Origin: Bacteroidales bacterium
Lineage (GTDB): Bacteria; Bacteroidota; Bacteroidia; Bacteroidales; F082
Direction of reading: 5' to 3'
NCBI GenBank assembly: GCA_016936355.1
Contig: JAFGYB010000018.1
Coordinates: 1-64,000 of the forward strand
DNA length: 64,000 nt
Part shown: positions 51,697 to 61,510 of the stretch, piece by piece
How positions within the stretch are numbered: position 1 is the first letter of the stretch
Layout: the number at the start of each line of letters is the position of its first letter
Notes under the pieces: generated by a model
What the model saw: only the letters and a program-made list of their open reading frames with translations
Told to the model about the DNA's origin: nothing
The model's database searches: none
Program-made: the position numbers and the translations under genes

Positions 51697-53163
51697 TTAG
51701 GCTTCAAGAGGTTCAGTTTTCTTTTTATCCTGAATGTGGCGGATCTTGATCTTCATAACGGCAAAGAAAATAGTCATCAGGGGACTGATGATGTTGAAAA
51801 AACAGTAGGGCAGGTAGGCGAATGTTGAAACACCCAACACTTTTGCCTGAGTTGCCCCTCCCGTATTCCATGGAATCAGCACCGATGTGACCGTTCCCGC
51901 ATCTTCCAGGGTTCGGCTCAGAACTTCGGGTTTCAGGTTTCGCTCCTCAAAGGCATCGTGGTACATTTCACCCGGCATCACAATGGAAATATACTGATCG
52001 GATGCTGTTATGTTGAAGAAGATACAGGACCCGGCGGTGGTGGAGATCAACCCGGCATCGGATTTCACCAGTTTCAGCAGCGAATGAGTAATTTTTCGCA
52101 ACATACCGTTGGATTCCATAATGCCGCCAAAAATCATCGCTGACAAGATCAGCCAGATGGTATTCAGCATTCCGGCCATGCCTCCGGTGGAGAACAGGTC
52201 GTTCATGGCTGTACTTTCAGTAGTAATGGAAGTGGGGCCGTAAATAGACTGCATCACAGCAATGTATGAGGCTTTCAGGTAATTACCCGATACATGGGAG
52301 AGCTCTCCAATGATGTGGGGTTGGAAAATCACCGCGGCAATACCTCCCAGTACCACACCGATGCTCAAAGCCGGCAGTGGAGGCATTTTCTTAACGATAA
52401 TAACCAATAAAATGATGGGGACCAGAAACAATAACGGATTGATATTGAACGTCTCGGAAATGGCATTCTGGACTTCTGCAACATGGGCACTGGTTTCACC
52501 GGAATGCATGGTAAAGCCCATAATCAAGAAAATGATCAGGGTAATGGTCATGGAGGGGACGGTAGTAAACATCATATAACGGACGTGGGTGAACAAATCC
52601 GTTCCGGCCACGGCAGGTGCCAGGTTCGTAGTGTCTGACAAGGGGGATATTTTGTCTCCGAAATAGGCTCCGGAAATAATAGCTCCGGCAACCACAGCTT
52701 TATCAAAGCCCATGGCATCGCCAATTCCTAAAAGTGCTACACCAATAGTGGCTATAGTGGACCAGGAACTACCTGTGGATACGGAAACAATTCCACTGAC
52801 TACCACCGCTGCAAAGAGAAATATACTGGGATGCAAAACATCAAGCCCGTAGTAGATAAGAGCCGGAACCACGCCGCTGATAAGCCAGGTACCGGCAAGT
52901 GCTCCAATGAGTAAAAGGATAAGTATGGCAGGCATGGCTGTTCCGATGGTTTTCACGATCTGGTTGCGCATGGCTTCCCAACCATGCCCCATACGCAATC
53001 CAATCACTCCGGCAAGCGCAGCAGCCGTCATCAATGCGATTTGGTTGGAGCCGTCCAGTGTATGGTCCTTCCAGATGACAACATTGAAAAACAAAAGAAT
53101 GATCAAAAAAACAATGGGAATGATCGACTCAAGTAGCGTGGGCTGGCGCTTGTGTTTTGTCAT
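51697..53163 (-). CDS. nhaC: Na+/H+ antiporter NhaC family
   Basis: A 488-residue inner-membrane antiporter with 11-12 helices of the NhaC type. Conserved blocks include AYFGDKISPLSDTTNLAPAV (about residue 167), FSTGGMAGMLNTIWLILSAM and LIPWNTGGATQAKVLG. It exchanges sodium for protons, maintaining pH and Na+ balance. The gene is probably transcribed separately; a degenerate -7 (TACCTTGC) is upstream. Confidence 0.92.
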   Translation of the reverse strand: MTKHKRQPTLLESIIPIVFLIILLFFNVVIWKDHTLDGSNQIALMTAAALAGVIGLRMGHGWEAMRNQIVKTIGTAMPAILILLLIGALAGTWLISGVVPALIYYGLDVLHPSIFLFAAVVVSGIVSVSTGSSWSTIATIGVALLGIGDAMGFDKAVVAGAIISGAYFGDKISPLSDTTNLAPAVAGTDLFTHVRYMMFTTVPSMTITLIIFLIMGFTMHSGETSAHVAEVQNAISETFNINPLLFLVPIILLVIIVKKMPPLPALSIGVVLGGIAAVIFQPHIIGELSHVSGNYLKASYIAVMQSIYGPTSITTESTAMNDLFSTGGMAGMLNTIWLILSAMIFGGIMESNGMLRKITHSLLKLVKSDAGLISTTAGSCIFFNITASDQYISIVMPGEMYHDAFEERNLKPEVLSRTLEDAGTVTSVLIPWNTGGATQAKVLGVSTFAYLPYCFFNIISPLMTIFFAVMKIKIRHIQDKKKTEPLEA

Positions 53164-53255
53164 AAATCAGCTTTTGTATTAAAGCTGCAAGGTACATAAT
53201 TCTGTTTTTGGTTTGTGCAGTGAAAAGGGAATACAGAGAACAGGGAGTAAATAGG

Positions 53256-53648
53256 TCAGAATTGGGAGCAATAGATCGTGAGTTTGTGCAGAAATTCACT
53301 CCAGCTTTTCTGCCATTGTTCAAATTTATTTTTGTTTTTCAGGTATTTGTGCTCGAATTGAATCTCGCATTGATCGTTCACCTCAAGAATGTCAAAAGAA
53401 ATCACCGTATTTTTCCAGTCTTCAATACCTTCTATTACTTCCCAGGAAATCCTGTTGGGTTTCAGTTCTGTGATCTGTACACGGAAGGATAAATCAAAAT
53501 CGAAGGCGAATGCCCCGTACGTATTGACAGTGGGAGTAATGATAACCTGAGGGGCAAACCACTGCTGTAAGGCATCCTGATCGGTAAGCGCATTAAAAAC
53601 AACCGGAGCCGTAGTTTCAGCTTTTTCGTTCAGTTTGATGGAAAACAT
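53256..53648 (-). CDS. SRPBCC (START/AHSA1-like) family protein
   Basis: A 130-residue helix-grip protein. It has the AHSA1-like pattern ETTAPVVFNALTDQDALQQWFAP at the N-terminus and the closing long helix FEQWQKSWSEFLHKL. Such proteins bind hydrophobic ligands or assist other proteins; no ligand is apparent. It starts 15 bases after the Rrf2 gene's stop and is likely co-transcribed with it. Confidence 0.8.
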   Translation of the reverse strand: MFSIKLNEKAETTAPVVFNALTDQDALQQWFAPQVIITPTVNTYGAFAFDFDLSFRVQITELKPNRISWEVIEGIEDWKNTVISFDILEVNDQCEIQFEHKYLKNKNKFEQWQKSWSEFLHKLTIYCSQF

Positions 53649-53663
53649 GGAGTCGAACGATTG

Positions 53664-54089
53664 CTATTGGAATTTCTCGTAAATTTTTTCCTGCTCTTTG
53701 GCAAGCATTTTCAGCGTTGTAGTGCTGAGGAAATCTTTAATACAAGTATTCAAATCCATCCAAAACCTACCGACGACACAGCCCGGTTTCTGATGACATT
53801 CGTAGTCAGAATCGACACAGTCTACCACCTGTACATCCGTTTGAAAAGCATTCATAATGTCCAGTACGGTAATTTCTGCTGCATCTCGTCCGAGAATGTA
53901 GCCGCTTTTTTTCCCCGATTTATTTTTTAGTAAGCCTGCTGTCTTTAGTCTGGAAACAATGTGGTCGAGATAGCGATTTGAAATCTTCTGATTGTGGGCT
54001 ATGTCTTTTTGAAATAATCCCGACTGATCATGAAGCGCTACTTCGAGCATGGCTCTCAAACCGTATCGTTGTAAAGTGTTTACTTTCAT
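53664..54089 (-). CDS. Rrf2 family transcriptional regulator (three Cys, likely Fe-S)
   Basis: A 141-residue IscR/NsrR-type regulator. A winged helix occupies the first 70 residues (LRAMLEVAL; SNRYLDHIVSRLKTAGLLKNKSGKKSGYIL), and C91, C98 and C104 lie in the cluster loop (DCVDSDYECHQKPGC), spacing close to IscR C92/C98/C104. It probably senses redox, NO or iron-sulfur status via a [2Fe-2S] or [4Fe-4S] cluster. The YceI-like gene is 22 bases upstream on the same strand, so the regulator may control the YceI-porin genes; a palindrome at 56737-56768 is a candidate site. Confidence 0.92.
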   Translation of the reverse strand: MKVNTLQRYGLRAMLEVALHDQSGLFQKDIAHNQKISNRYLDHIVSRLKTAGLLKNKSGKKSGYILGRDAAEITVLDIMNAFQTDVQVVDCVDSDYECHQKPGCVVGRFWMDLNTCIKDFLSTTTLKMLAKEQEKIYEKFQ

Positions 54090-54111
54090 TTAGGTTAACT
54101 TTTATCATTGG

Positions 54112-54702
54112 TTAAAAATATAAATAAAAATCTATTTTGAGGTTGTTTTTAAGCTTGACCAGCCCAAAAAAATATTTTTTGGGTTTCAGTTGAAAATCAG
54201 ACAGCTTCACATTCAGGCTCCCTTCAGCTTCAAATGTGTTTTTCGAGTGTTTATTGTAATTGACCGGAACCTTATAAGTTCTGCACATATTTCTGATCTG
54301 AACCACCAGTTCAAACTGATGCAGTTTACCGGTTGTACTTCGGTTCAGCATCTCCGGAGGATAATAGATTTTTATGAAAGGATATTGATCTGCATCAATG
54401 AGGTGATACAAGTCCTTTTTCATCAAAGGGTTGGAGTAACTAAAGTCAGCTACGGGAAGGATCAGAACACTGTCGCTGGTTGCTGCACATTGGGAAGTGT
54501 CGGCTATGTTATTCAGACTGTCTTTCCTGAATTGGAGGGAGAGTGTGAAAGTAGACAGGTTGCTACTGCCCCGAATGATGATTTTGTTGTCGGGTTTTAC
54601 ATCCGGAAGTTTGGAAGATTCAGCCATCGCCTGACCCATTGCCTGAACGGATCCCAGGAGGATCAAAAAAAGAACAAGTCGATGTATTCCAAATGATTTC
54701 AT
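54112..54702 (-). CDS. YceI-like exported protein, divergent
   Basis: A protein of about 196 residues with a signal peptide (IHRLVLFLILLGSVQAMGQA) and a YceI-like lipocalin-type barrel. It aligns loosely with the other YceI protein of the locus: a GSSNLSTFTLSL start of the strand series, DADQYPFIKIYY, and the closing SDFQLKPKKYFFGLVKLK. YceI proteins bind isoprenoids or quinones in the periplasm. The ATG at 54702 directly precedes the signal; the longer frame adds seven residues. It lies behind a terminator-like hairpin, so its expression is partly separated from the porin gene. Confidence 0.78.
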   Translation of the reverse strand: MKSFGIHRLVLFLILLGSVQAMGQAMAESSKLPDVKPDNKIIIRGSSNLSTFTLSLQFRKDSLNNIADTSQCAATSDSVLILPVADFSYSNPLMKKDLYHLIDADQYPFIKIYYPPEMLNRSTTGKLHQFELVVQIRNMCRTYKVPVNYNKHSKNTFEAEGSLNVKLSDFQLKPKKYFFGLVKLKNNLKIDFYLYF

Positions 54703-54740
54703 GATGTTTGGTGCATTGAGCACCCTGTGTTCGTATAGCT

Positions 54741-54774
54741 AAAAAAGGCTGTTGGCGATAGTACGCCAACAGCC
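54741..54774 (-). terminator. terminator after the porin gene
   Basis: On the minus strand, GGCTGTTGGCG (54764-54774) pairs with CGCCAACAGCC (54747-54757) around a 6-base loop and is followed by six T residues. It separates YceI-porin from the second YceI gene. Confidence 0.88.
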
Positions 54775-54793
54775 CAGCTATGAAAAAAGTTAA

Positions 54794-56029
54794 TTAAAAT
54801 GAAATACCTGCTTCAAACATGACACCTTTGAAGCCTGCATTGTTACCATATTCAGCGAAGTTGGTATATTTTTGGTTTACATAATCCAGTTTGATGATGA
54901 TGTTTTTGGTGAAGAACCAACCCAAAGCACCTTCAAAACGGGATACTTTTTTATCTGTAACTCCGGTTCCGTCGTTACCACTCACACCATTAATTTTACC
55001 ACCAATGTAGAAATTTTGTTTTTGACCGAAATAATATTGTGCATTGAGCTCGTATTGATTCATGTCAAATGCTTTGTGACTGAAAGCGGTTGTTCCTTTG
55101 GCTTTTTCAAGTGTACCAAAAACTTCCAGTCCTTTGTATTTTGCAAAGGCGTTGAACATTACACTGTTGTCTTTGTCGGTGAATCCCATATCCCATCTTC
55201 CGGTCCAGGCATTGGCAGAAATGTCAACATCTGAAGCATTGTTGGTTTGGGGAACCATTACCAGGTAGAAACGGGAACCGGTGCGGTCGCCATGGTACAG
55301 GGAACCAAATGAGTTCTTGGCACAGAAGTAACCTGAAGCAGAAACTCTGAAACGGAAATCGTTGTTGATGGTTTTGTCGTAGGCGATTTTACCATAAAAA
55401 GCCAGTTGTTTGAACTGGTTGTTGGCAGAGTATCCTGAATAGGCACTGTAACTGGCAATTGAAGGTTTCAATGTACCGGTTGTTAAGGCACCCATCAACA
55501 TAAGTCCTTTGTTGTTGCGAACATATAATTCGACAGCAGGAGCTGTGGTGTAGGAATTCAGAATCAGGTTGCCTACAAACGGGTTACGGATCACATTGCC
55601 GTTGTCTGAATAGAAGAAATGAGCATCACCGTAGTTCAAGCCCATAACACCGGCTTTCAGGGTGATGTATTTCATGAAGTTATCGGTTCCCTCGATGGGT
55701 AAGCGATCCAAAATTAAGTATCCGCCTTTTACCCAGGTGTCTTCGTGGTGACGTGAGGACAAATATACAGTCAGGTGAACTTTGATACCGGGAGCAAGCA
55801 GGGCACCAATATTCATGTTTGCTGTGGGTAGGTTAAAACCTGATCCTATGGGAACGAGTAATGAATCTGCTGTTTGATTCAGAGCCTGAACCTGCATTGC
55901 AAAATCAGCACCTACTTTAACCTTTACTTTCTGGAAAGGAGTGTTGTCGATCTGAGGTGCTTCGAATTGTTGGGCAAACACTGACACAGACAGGATAAGG
56001 CCCGCGATGATTAATAACGTTTTTTTCAT
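54794..56029 (-). CDS. outer-membrane beta-barrel porin-like protein
   Basis: A 411-residue exported protein with a signal peptide (KKTLLIIAGLILSVSVFAQ) and regularly alternating amphipathic strands ending in FKGVMFEAGISF, typical of outer-membrane barrels of about 16 strands. No named porin family is certain; it resembles hypothetical Bacteroidota porins found with YceI genes. It lies 18 bases after the YceI gene on the same strand, indicating an operon. It may let hydrophobic or small ligands handled by YceI cross the outer membrane (inference). Confidence 0.8.
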   Translation of the reverse strand: MKKTLLIIAGLILSVSVFAQQFEAPQIDNTPFQKVKVKVGADFAMQVQALNQTADSLLVPIGSGFNLPTANMNIGALLAPGIKVHLTVYLSSRHHEDTWVKGGYLILDRLPIEGTDNFMKYITLKAGVMGLNYGDAHFFYSDNGNVIRNPFVGNLILNSYTTAPAVELYVRNNKGLMLMGALTTGTLKPSIASYSAYSGYSANNQFKQLAFYGKIAYDKTINNDFRFRVSASGYFCAKNSFGSLYHGDRTGSRFYLVMVPQTNNASDVDISANAWTGRWDMGFTDKDNSVMFNAFAKYKGLEVFGTLEKAKGTTAFSHKAFDMNQYELNAQYYFGQKQNFYIGGKINGVSGNDGTGVTDKKVSRFEGALGWFFTKNIIIKLDYVNQKYTNFAEYGNNAGFKGVMFEAGISF

Positions 56030-56047
56030 TTTGTTTGGTATTAACTG

Positions 56048-56668
56048 TTAATTTAATGAACTAATGGTTGAATTATTTTTTAATAAAATTTTAAAATGAA
56101 CTTTAATTTGATCTCCTGTTTTTAGGGTTCCAAAAAAGGCGGTGGGAGGATCAATGCCAAAGTCTGTCATTTTTAAGGGATAGTCCCCTTCCACTGTAAT
56201 TACACCATTTTCAGAATTTCCTTTGATGTTGAATTCAACTTGTTTTTTCTTTCCTGCTATGGAGAGCATTCCGGATACTGTTCCGCTGAATTGATCTTTA
56301 CTTAAGGGAAGTGTGTACACTTGATTACCTGTAAAAGAAATTGTGGGGTACTTTCCTTCTTTCATGGCCTTATATGCTTTGTTGTCCATGATCGAAGATT
56401 CATTACTTTTCAGATTAGATACTTTGGCTTCAAAATCAATATTTTTCAAAACCAAATCTTTACCTGAAACTTGTTCACCCATTATCTTACAGTTTAAGGC
56501 GTCCAGTTTCATATGCCATTCATGCAGCGAAGAAGTACCGCTGATGGACAGCTGACTCTGGTTGGTAGCTTGGTATTCAGCAAAGCTCTGTGCTTTGACT
56601 GTTGTTGCCGTAGCAATCATAAAAACGAAGGTTGCCAGGGCTGCGATTGTTATTTTCATTGTTTTCAT
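56048..56668 (-). CDS. YceI family periplasmic protein
   Basis: A 206-residue canonical YceI domain protein: signal peptide (ITIAALATFVFMIATATTV), ISGTSSLHEWHM near the N-terminus, MKEGKYPTISF, and KMTDFGIDPPTAFFGTLKTGD at the C-terminus. YceI domains form lipocalin-like barrels that hold long isoprenoid chains such as polyprenyl-quinones. It is the first gene of the leftward YceI-porin operon, which has its own promoter and a palindrome upstream. Confidence 0.93.
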   Translation of the reverse strand: MKTMKITIAALATFVFMIATATTVKAQSFAEYQATNQSQLSISGTSSLHEWHMKLDALNCKIMGEQVSGKDLVLKNIDFEAKVSNLKSNESSIMDNKAYKAMKEGKYPTISFTGNQVYTLPLSKDQFSGTVSGMLSIAGKKKQVEFNIKGNSENGVITVEGDYPLKMTDFGIDPPTAFFGTLKTGDQIKVHFKILLKNNSTISSLN

Positions 56669-56697
56669 ATCCTATAAATCTTATAGTAAAACTTGGG

Positions 56698-56705
56698 CAA
56701 AGTTA
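56698..56705 (-). promoter_or_regulatory. promoter of the YceI-porin operon
   Basis: TAACTTTG on the minus strand, a perfect -7 consensus, 30 bases before the YceI ATG. The -33 place lacks TTTG, so an activator may help. Confidence 0.5.
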
Positions 56706-56736
56706 TAATTTTTTATTGTCTTGCCTCTGTAAATTG

Positions 56737-56768
56737 TTATAATTTTCACGATAAATCGTAATTTATAA
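56737..56768. promoter_or_regulatory. operator candidate: imperfect palindrome
   Basis: The outer arms TTATAA (56737-56742, 56763-56768) and inner arms ACGAT/ATCGT (56748-56759) form a nested dyad. It sits about 32 bases upstream of the -7 element, where an activator or a repressor could bind; TTATAATTTT also recurs at 56703. The Rrf2 regulator of the same locus is the obvious candidate protein. Confidence 0.4.
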
Positions 56769-57134
56769 TCGGTTCAAATATTATTAAGTACTTATTTACC
56801 TGATAAAGCATTATCAGAAAAGAAGATCGTAGGGAATCCGGCCGTGACGTTGTGTAAAATAGAGTAGATAATTTTGCCGGGTTTTCTGGCATTTATCTTT
56901 AAAGAATGCTTTTTTGGGAGCAAAAAATGATTTCTTTATAAACAGGTGCCATAGGATAATCTTTGGTTGAAAATGAATTCAAGACAAATGTATGATGAAT
57001 TTGGAACCTGAGCGGTGGGGGTTACTGTTAAATAGGATTAAAAGATATTAAGTATGGTTAATTCTTTATGGGTGCAAATGTTCGATCAGTACTGGAAACT
57101 TTAATTGAAATCCTCATATTTGCACAAAAAAAGC

Positions 57135-58208
57135 ATGTATAGTTATCAGCACCTTTTTAATTTTACCCAAACAATCTTTGAACGAATTGGCTTGAACGAA
57201 CCTGAAGCACATCAGGCTGCGGATATTTTAATGCGGGCTGAATTGCGGAATATTTCTACGCATGGTTTGGTCAGGTTGCCGGAATATATTCGTTTATGGA
57301 AAGACCAGCGCATTACGACTGCTCCTGACTATAAGATTGTCCATGAAACCCCCTCAACAGCAGTAGTGGACGGCGGAAAAGGACTGGGACTGGTGACGGC
57401 ACCCAAGGCGATGGATCTGGCCATTAAAAAGGCTGAAACTGCAGGAACCGGTTGGGTCGCCGTGCGCAATTCCTATCATTTCGGTATTGCCGGATATTAT
57501 GCCATGAAAGCATTGGAAAAAGACATGATCGGTATCACCATGACCAATGCAAATCCATTGGTGGCACCTACTTTCTCATTGAAGGGAATGCTCGGAACTA
57601 ATCCCATAGCTGTGGCGATTCCTGCAGGAGCGGAGCCTCCTTTTGTAGCCGATTTTGCCACGGCACCGGTGTCCCGGGGAAAGGTGGATGAATGGGATCA
57701 TGCAGGATTGTCGGCCCCTGATGGGCTGGTGCAAAATGAACACGGCAGACTGACTCATGATGCTGCAGCGTTGAGAAATGGAGGTGCTATTCGGACCCTG
57801 GGTGGCGACAGAATTCATGGAAGCCACAAAGGCTATTGTCTGACCGCCATAGTGGATATTTTTTCAGCGGTGTTTTCAGGAGCCAATTTTGGTCCTACCG
57901 TAGTCCCGACACTGGGATATGTGAAAGGTAAAGATGGGATGGAAGACCACGGCATTGGTCATTTTTTTGGTGCCATGCGCATTGATGCTTTTCAAACGAA
58001 AGAAGCATTTAAAAAGAACATGGACCATTGGATCCGGACATTCCGAGCTGCCGAACCGGTTCAGGGTGAGGATAAAGTATTAATTCCCGGCGATCCGGAG
58101 AGGGAAGCAGAATGGATCAACAGAGAAAAGGGAATTACTTTAAGTGAAAAAACAATCGAAGGGCTGAAGAGAATCAGTGAGGAACTGGAGATTGAATTTG
58201 ATCTGTAA
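57135..58208 (+). CDS. Ldh family (malate/L-lactate/sulfolactate type) oxidoreductase
   Basis: A 357-residue NAD(P)-dependent 2-hydroxyacid dehydrogenase of the LDH2/MDHG2 family, which uses its own fold rather than a Rossmann fold. Conserved family blocks are RAELRNISTHGLVRLPEY, VRNSYHFGIAGYYA, TNANPLVAP and DFATAPVSRGKV. It oxidises malate, lactate, ureidoglycolate or sulfolactate; which cannot be told from sequence alone. ATG at 57135 was chosen because a -7-like element (CATATTTG) lies in the N-terminal extension from the TTG at 57105. A bidirectional terminator follows. Confidence 0.88.
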   Translation: MYSYQHLFNFTQTIFERIGLNEPEAHQAADILMRAELRNISTHGLVRLPEYIRLWKDQRITTAPDYKIVHETPSTAVVDGGKGLGLVTAPKAMDLAIKKAETAGTGWVAVRNSYHFGIAGYYAMKALEKDMIGITMTNANPLVAPTFSLKGMLGTNPIAVAIPAGAEPPFVADFATAPVSRGKVDEWDHAGLSAPDGLVQNEHGRLTHDAAALRNGGAIRTLGGDRIHGSHKGYCLTAIVDIFSAVFSGANFGPTVVPTLGYVKGKDGMEDHGIGHFFGAMRIDAFQTKEAFKKNMDHWIRTFRAAEPVQGEDKVLIPGDPEREAEWINREKGITLSEKTIEGLKRISEELEIEFDL

Positions 58209-58221
58209 AACGATTACCAAT

Positions 58222-58253
58222 AAAAAAAGCGCCTTTAATAAGGCGCTTTTTTT
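58222..58253. terminator. bidirectional terminator
   Basis: AAAAAAAGCGCCTT pairs with AAGGCGCTTTTTTT around TAAT; it serves both the Ldh gene and the converging rpoD. Confidence 0.92.
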
Positions 58254-58267
58254 ATTGAGAAAATCTA

Positions 58268-59128
58268 TTATAAATAGTATTTAAGATTCTTGCTGCGTGA
58301 TGTTTGTTTCAGGCGACGAATGGCTTTTTCCTTAATCTGCCTCACCCGTTCGCGGGTCAGGTCAAATTTTTCACCGATTTCTTCCAGAGTCATGGGGTGA
58401 CCACCATTCAAACCGAAATACAAACGGATTACATCAGCTTCGCGCTGGGTCAGTGTTGAAATGGCCCGGTCGATTTCCTTCCGCAGTGATTCGTAAATCA
58501 GGCCTGTTTCAGGAGTTACTGATTCTTCACTCTTCAATACATCGTACATGGTGTTGTCTTCATCCTGAATCAATGGAGCATCCATGGAAACATGGCGCCC
58601 GGCATTCCTTCTGGATTCTTTCACCTCGTTTTCGCTCATCTCCACAATTCCGGCGATTTCCTTGTAGTCGGGTTCGCGTTCCAGCTCTTGTTCCAGATGA
58701 GCTACCGCCTTATTGATCTTGTTGATGGAACCGATTTTGTTCAGCGGAAGGCGAACAATACGCGATTGTTCAGCCAGTGCCTGCAAAATGGACTGGCGAA
58801 TCCACCATACAGCGTACGAAATAAATTTAAAACCACGGGTCTCGTCGAAACGCTGGGCTGCTTTGATGAGGCCCAGGTTTCCTTCATTGATGAGGTCAGG
58901 AAGGCTTAACCCCTGGTTCTGGTATTGTTTGGAAACAGAAACCACAAAACGAAGGTTGGCTTTGGTCAGTTCTTCCAGTGCCCGCTTGTCACCCTGCTTA
59001 ATTCTTCTTGCCAACTCCACTTCCTGCTCGGCTGTGAGCAGATCCACTTTGCCAATTTCCTGAAGATATTTATCCAGGGAAGCGGTTTCCCTGTTGGTGA
59101 CCTGTTTTGTGATTTTCAGCTGTCTCAT
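58268..59128 (-). CDS. rpoD: primary sigma factor RpoD/SigA
   Basis: A 286-residue group 1 sigma factor in the short Bacteroidota form lacking region 1.1. Region 1.2 ([22 protein letters not shown]), region 2 with [18 protein letters not shown] and the [15 protein letters not shown] melting helix, region 3, and region 4 ([27 protein letters not shown]) are all complete. It directs RNA polymerase to the TTTG/TAnnTTTG promoters seen across this window. No -7 element is obvious right upstream, so it may be partly transcribed from beyond. Confidence 0.97.
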   Translation of the reverse strand: MRQLKITKQVTNRETASLDKYLQEIGKVDLLTAEQEVELARRIKQGDKRALEELTKANLRFVVSVSKQYQNQGLSLPDLINEGNLGLIKAAQRFDETRGFKFISYAVWWIRQSILQALAEQSRIVRLPLNKIGSINKINKAVAHLEQELEREPDYKEIAGIVEMSENEVKESRRNAGRHVSMDAPLIQDEDNTMYDVLKSEESVTPETGLIYESLRKEIDRAISTLTQREADVIRLYFGLNGGHPMTLEEIGEKFDLTRERVRQIKEKAIRRLKQTSRSKNLKYYL

Positions 59129-59198
59129 ATAATGCTATTTAATTTTTGTTTGGTGGTTACCCTTACGGTGAAATCAGAAAAAAGTTTCAAAAAGAATA

Positions 59199-61337
59199 TT
59201 AATTTTTCTTTTCAGGACGAGGCAGCAACACTTTACGGGAAAGTTTCATCTTACCACTCCGTTCATCAACTCCAATCAATTTTACTTCGATCTTATCACC
59301 TTCTTTCAACACATCCTCAACCTTTTCGATGCGTTTCCAGTCAATTTCTGAAATATGCAAAAGTCCGTCTTTTCCGGGTAAAATTTCAACAAAAGCACCG
59401 AAAGGAACAATACTCTTAATGGTTCCTTCATAAACCTCACCTACTTCGGGAACGGCAACAATGCCTTTGATTTTTGCTTTGGCAGCTTCGATGGCCGTTT
59501 TGTTCGGTGATGAAATATCGATCATCCCAAAGTTGCCAACTTCTTCAATCACAATCACTGTATCTGTTTCGCGCTGCATTTCCTGGATGACTTTTCCGCC
59601 GGGTCCGATCACTGCACCAATGAATTCCTTGGGAATCACCACGCGTTCAATACGGGGAACAAAATCTTTATAATCGGCACGGGGCTCGGTGATGGTTTTG
59701 GCCATCTCGCCCAGAATATGAATACGACCCTGACGAGCCTGTTCCAGTGCTTTTTCCAGTACTTCATAAGAGAGACCGTCTACTTTGATGTCCATCTGGC
59801 AGGCGGTAATCCCATCGGCTGTTCCGGTTACTTTAAAGTCCATATCACCCAGGTGGTCTTCATCACCCAGGATATCGGAAAGGACAGCGTATTTTCCTGA
59901 TTCGGTATCCGTGATCAATCCCATGGCAATACCGGCTACGGGTTTGGAAATCTTCACTCCTGCATCCATCAGTGCCAGTGTTCCTCCACAAACGGTAGCC
60001 ATGGAAGACGAACCGTTGGATTCGAGGATGTCAGAAACAATACGGATGGTATAAGGATTGTCGTCTCCTTCGGGGATAACAAATTTCAAGGCACGCATGG
60101 CCAGGTTCCCGTGACCGATTTCACGACGTCCGGGACTTCCGAAGCGGCGTACTTCACCGGTGGAGAATCCAGGGAAGTTATAGTGCAGGATAAACTTGCT
60201 GCTTCCTTCGATCACAGCACCGTCGATCATTTGCTCGTTCATTTTGTTCCCCAGGGTTACGGTAACCAGCGACTGGGTTTCACCACGGGTAAAAATGGCC
60301 GAACCATGAGTAGAAGGCAAGTAGTCCACTTCTGACCAAATGGGACGAACCTGATCAAGCTTTCTGCCGTCAAGGCGAATGCGTTCGTTCAGGATAGCAT
60401 TTCTTACCGCTACTTTTTCCACATCGTGGAAATAACGTTTTACCAGCGTTTCATTTTCTTCTCTGACTTCTTCCGATAAGGTTTCCATGAATGCATCGCG
60501 GATGGCCTTGAAGCCTTCCGAACGGGCATGTTTGTCGGCATTGCCTTCCAGAGCCAGTTTATAACATGCGTCATAAGTAGCGGTTTTTACCTGTTCACGA
60601 AGTTCCTCGTTGTTGTTTTCGTGGCAGTAAGTCCTTTTTACTTTGGCTTTTTCAACCATTTCTGCCAGTTCGACCTGAGCCTGACACTGTATTTTAATGG
60701 CTTCATGTGCTGCTTTGATGGCTTCAAGCATCACGGTTTCGCTTACTTCTTTCATTTCTCCTTCCACCATCATGATGTTGTCGGCACTACCGGCAACGAT
60801 CAGTTCCAGATCGGCATCTTCTGTGATAGCCAAACCGGGGTTGATGACAAATTTGCCATCAATACGGGCCACGCGCACTTCAGAAATGGGACCATGGAAT
60901 GGAATGTCTGAAACGGCCAGGGCTGAAGAAGCAGCCAGTGCAGCCAGTGCATCAGGAGCATCGTCTTCACCACCGGAAATCAATTGAATGATTACCTGTG
61001 TTTCGGCGTGAAAATCATCGGGGAATAAAGGACGAAGGGCCCGGTCCACCAAACGGGAAATCAGAATTTCATATTCTGAAGGACGGCCTTCACGTTTGAA
61101 AAAACCACCCGGAAATTTTCCGGTGGCGGCATATTTTTCTTTGTAGTCAACAGACAATGGCAGAAAATCAACATCTTCTTTTGCTTCTTGTGCGGAAACT
61201 ACAGTAGCCAGCAACATGGTGTTCCCCATTTTAACTACTGCAGAACCGTCGGCTTGTTTGGCCAGTTTCCCGGTTTCAATGGAAATGGTGCGACCATCTT
61301 CCAGTTGAAAAGTTTTTGTGATAGCTTGTACGGACAT
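59199..61337 (-). CDS. pnp: polyribonucleotide nucleotidyltransferase
   Basis: A 712-residue PNPase, a 3'-5' phosphorolytic exoribonuclease of the RNA degradosome type. It has two RNase PH-like domains (the first with [22 protein letters not shown], the second with [20 protein letters not shown]), a KH domain with [11 protein letters not shown], and a C-terminal S1 domain ([20 protein letters not shown]). Length is normal. It lies downstream of rpsO with a terminator between them, a common arrangement. Confidence 0.97.
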   Translation of the reverse strand: MSVQAITKTFQLEDGRTISIETGKLAKQADGSAVVKMGNTMLLATVVSAQEAKEDVDFLPLSVDYKEKYAATGKFPGGFFKREGRPSEYEILISRLVDRALRPLFPDDFHAETQVIIQLISGGEDDAPDALAALAASSALAVSDIPFHGPISEVRVARIDGKFVINPGLAITEDADLELIVAGSADNIMMVEGEMKEVSETVMLEAIKAAHEAIKIQCQAQVELAEMVEKAKVKRTYCHENNNEELREQVKTATYDACYKLALEGNADKHARSEGFKAIRDAFMETLSEEVREENETLVKRYFHDVEKVAVRNAILNERIRLDGRKLDQVRPIWSEVDYLPSTHGSAIFTRGETQSLVTVTLGNKMNEQMIDGAVIEGSSKFILHYNFPGFSTGEVRRFGSPGRREIGHGNLAMRALKFVIPEGDDNPYTIRIVSDILESNGSSSMATVCGGTLALMDAGVKISKPVAGIAMGLITDTESGKYAVLSDILGDEDHLGDMDFKVTGTADGITACQMDIKVDGLSYEVLEKALEQARQGRIHILGEMAKTITEPRADYKDFVPRIERVVIPKEFIGAVIGPGGKVIQEMQRETDTVIVIEEVGNFGMIDISSPNKTAIEAAKAKIKGIVAVPEVGEVYEGTIKSIVPFGAFVEILPGKDGLLHISEIDWKRIEKVEDVLKEGDKIEVKLIGVDERSGKMKLSRKVLLPRPEKKN

Positions 61338-61457
61338 ATTTATTTTTTTAATGAGTTGAAGTTAAAGAACGGACCCGAAAACCTTGTTGGCTGGGACGGA
61401 CGTATCTGTTAACTGTTGACAATGTTTTTGGTTCGAAAACCCGAGTGCAAAAAATAC

Positions 61458-61490
61458 AAAAAAAGGCAATCGGGAAAATTGCCTTTTTTT
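61458..61490 (-). terminator. terminator between rpsO and pnp
   Basis: On the minus strand, a stem AGGCAAT/ATTGCCT with long A and T runs on either side closes rpsO. The sequence just after it (TATTTTTTG-like) may include the pnp promoter. Confidence 0.88.
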
Positions 61491-61510
61491 GTGCATGATT
61501 TGCATGTATT

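Larger units (their letters stand above)
56669..57134. other. divergent intergenic region with operator-like palindrome
   Basis: 466 bases, A/T-rich, between the YceI operon and the Ldh gene. It contains the YceI promoter (56698-56705), an imperfect 32-base palindrome (56737-56768), and near the Ldh start CATATTTG, a 7/8 match to -7. Positions about 56770-57100 hold nothing further I can support. Confidence 0.5.
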
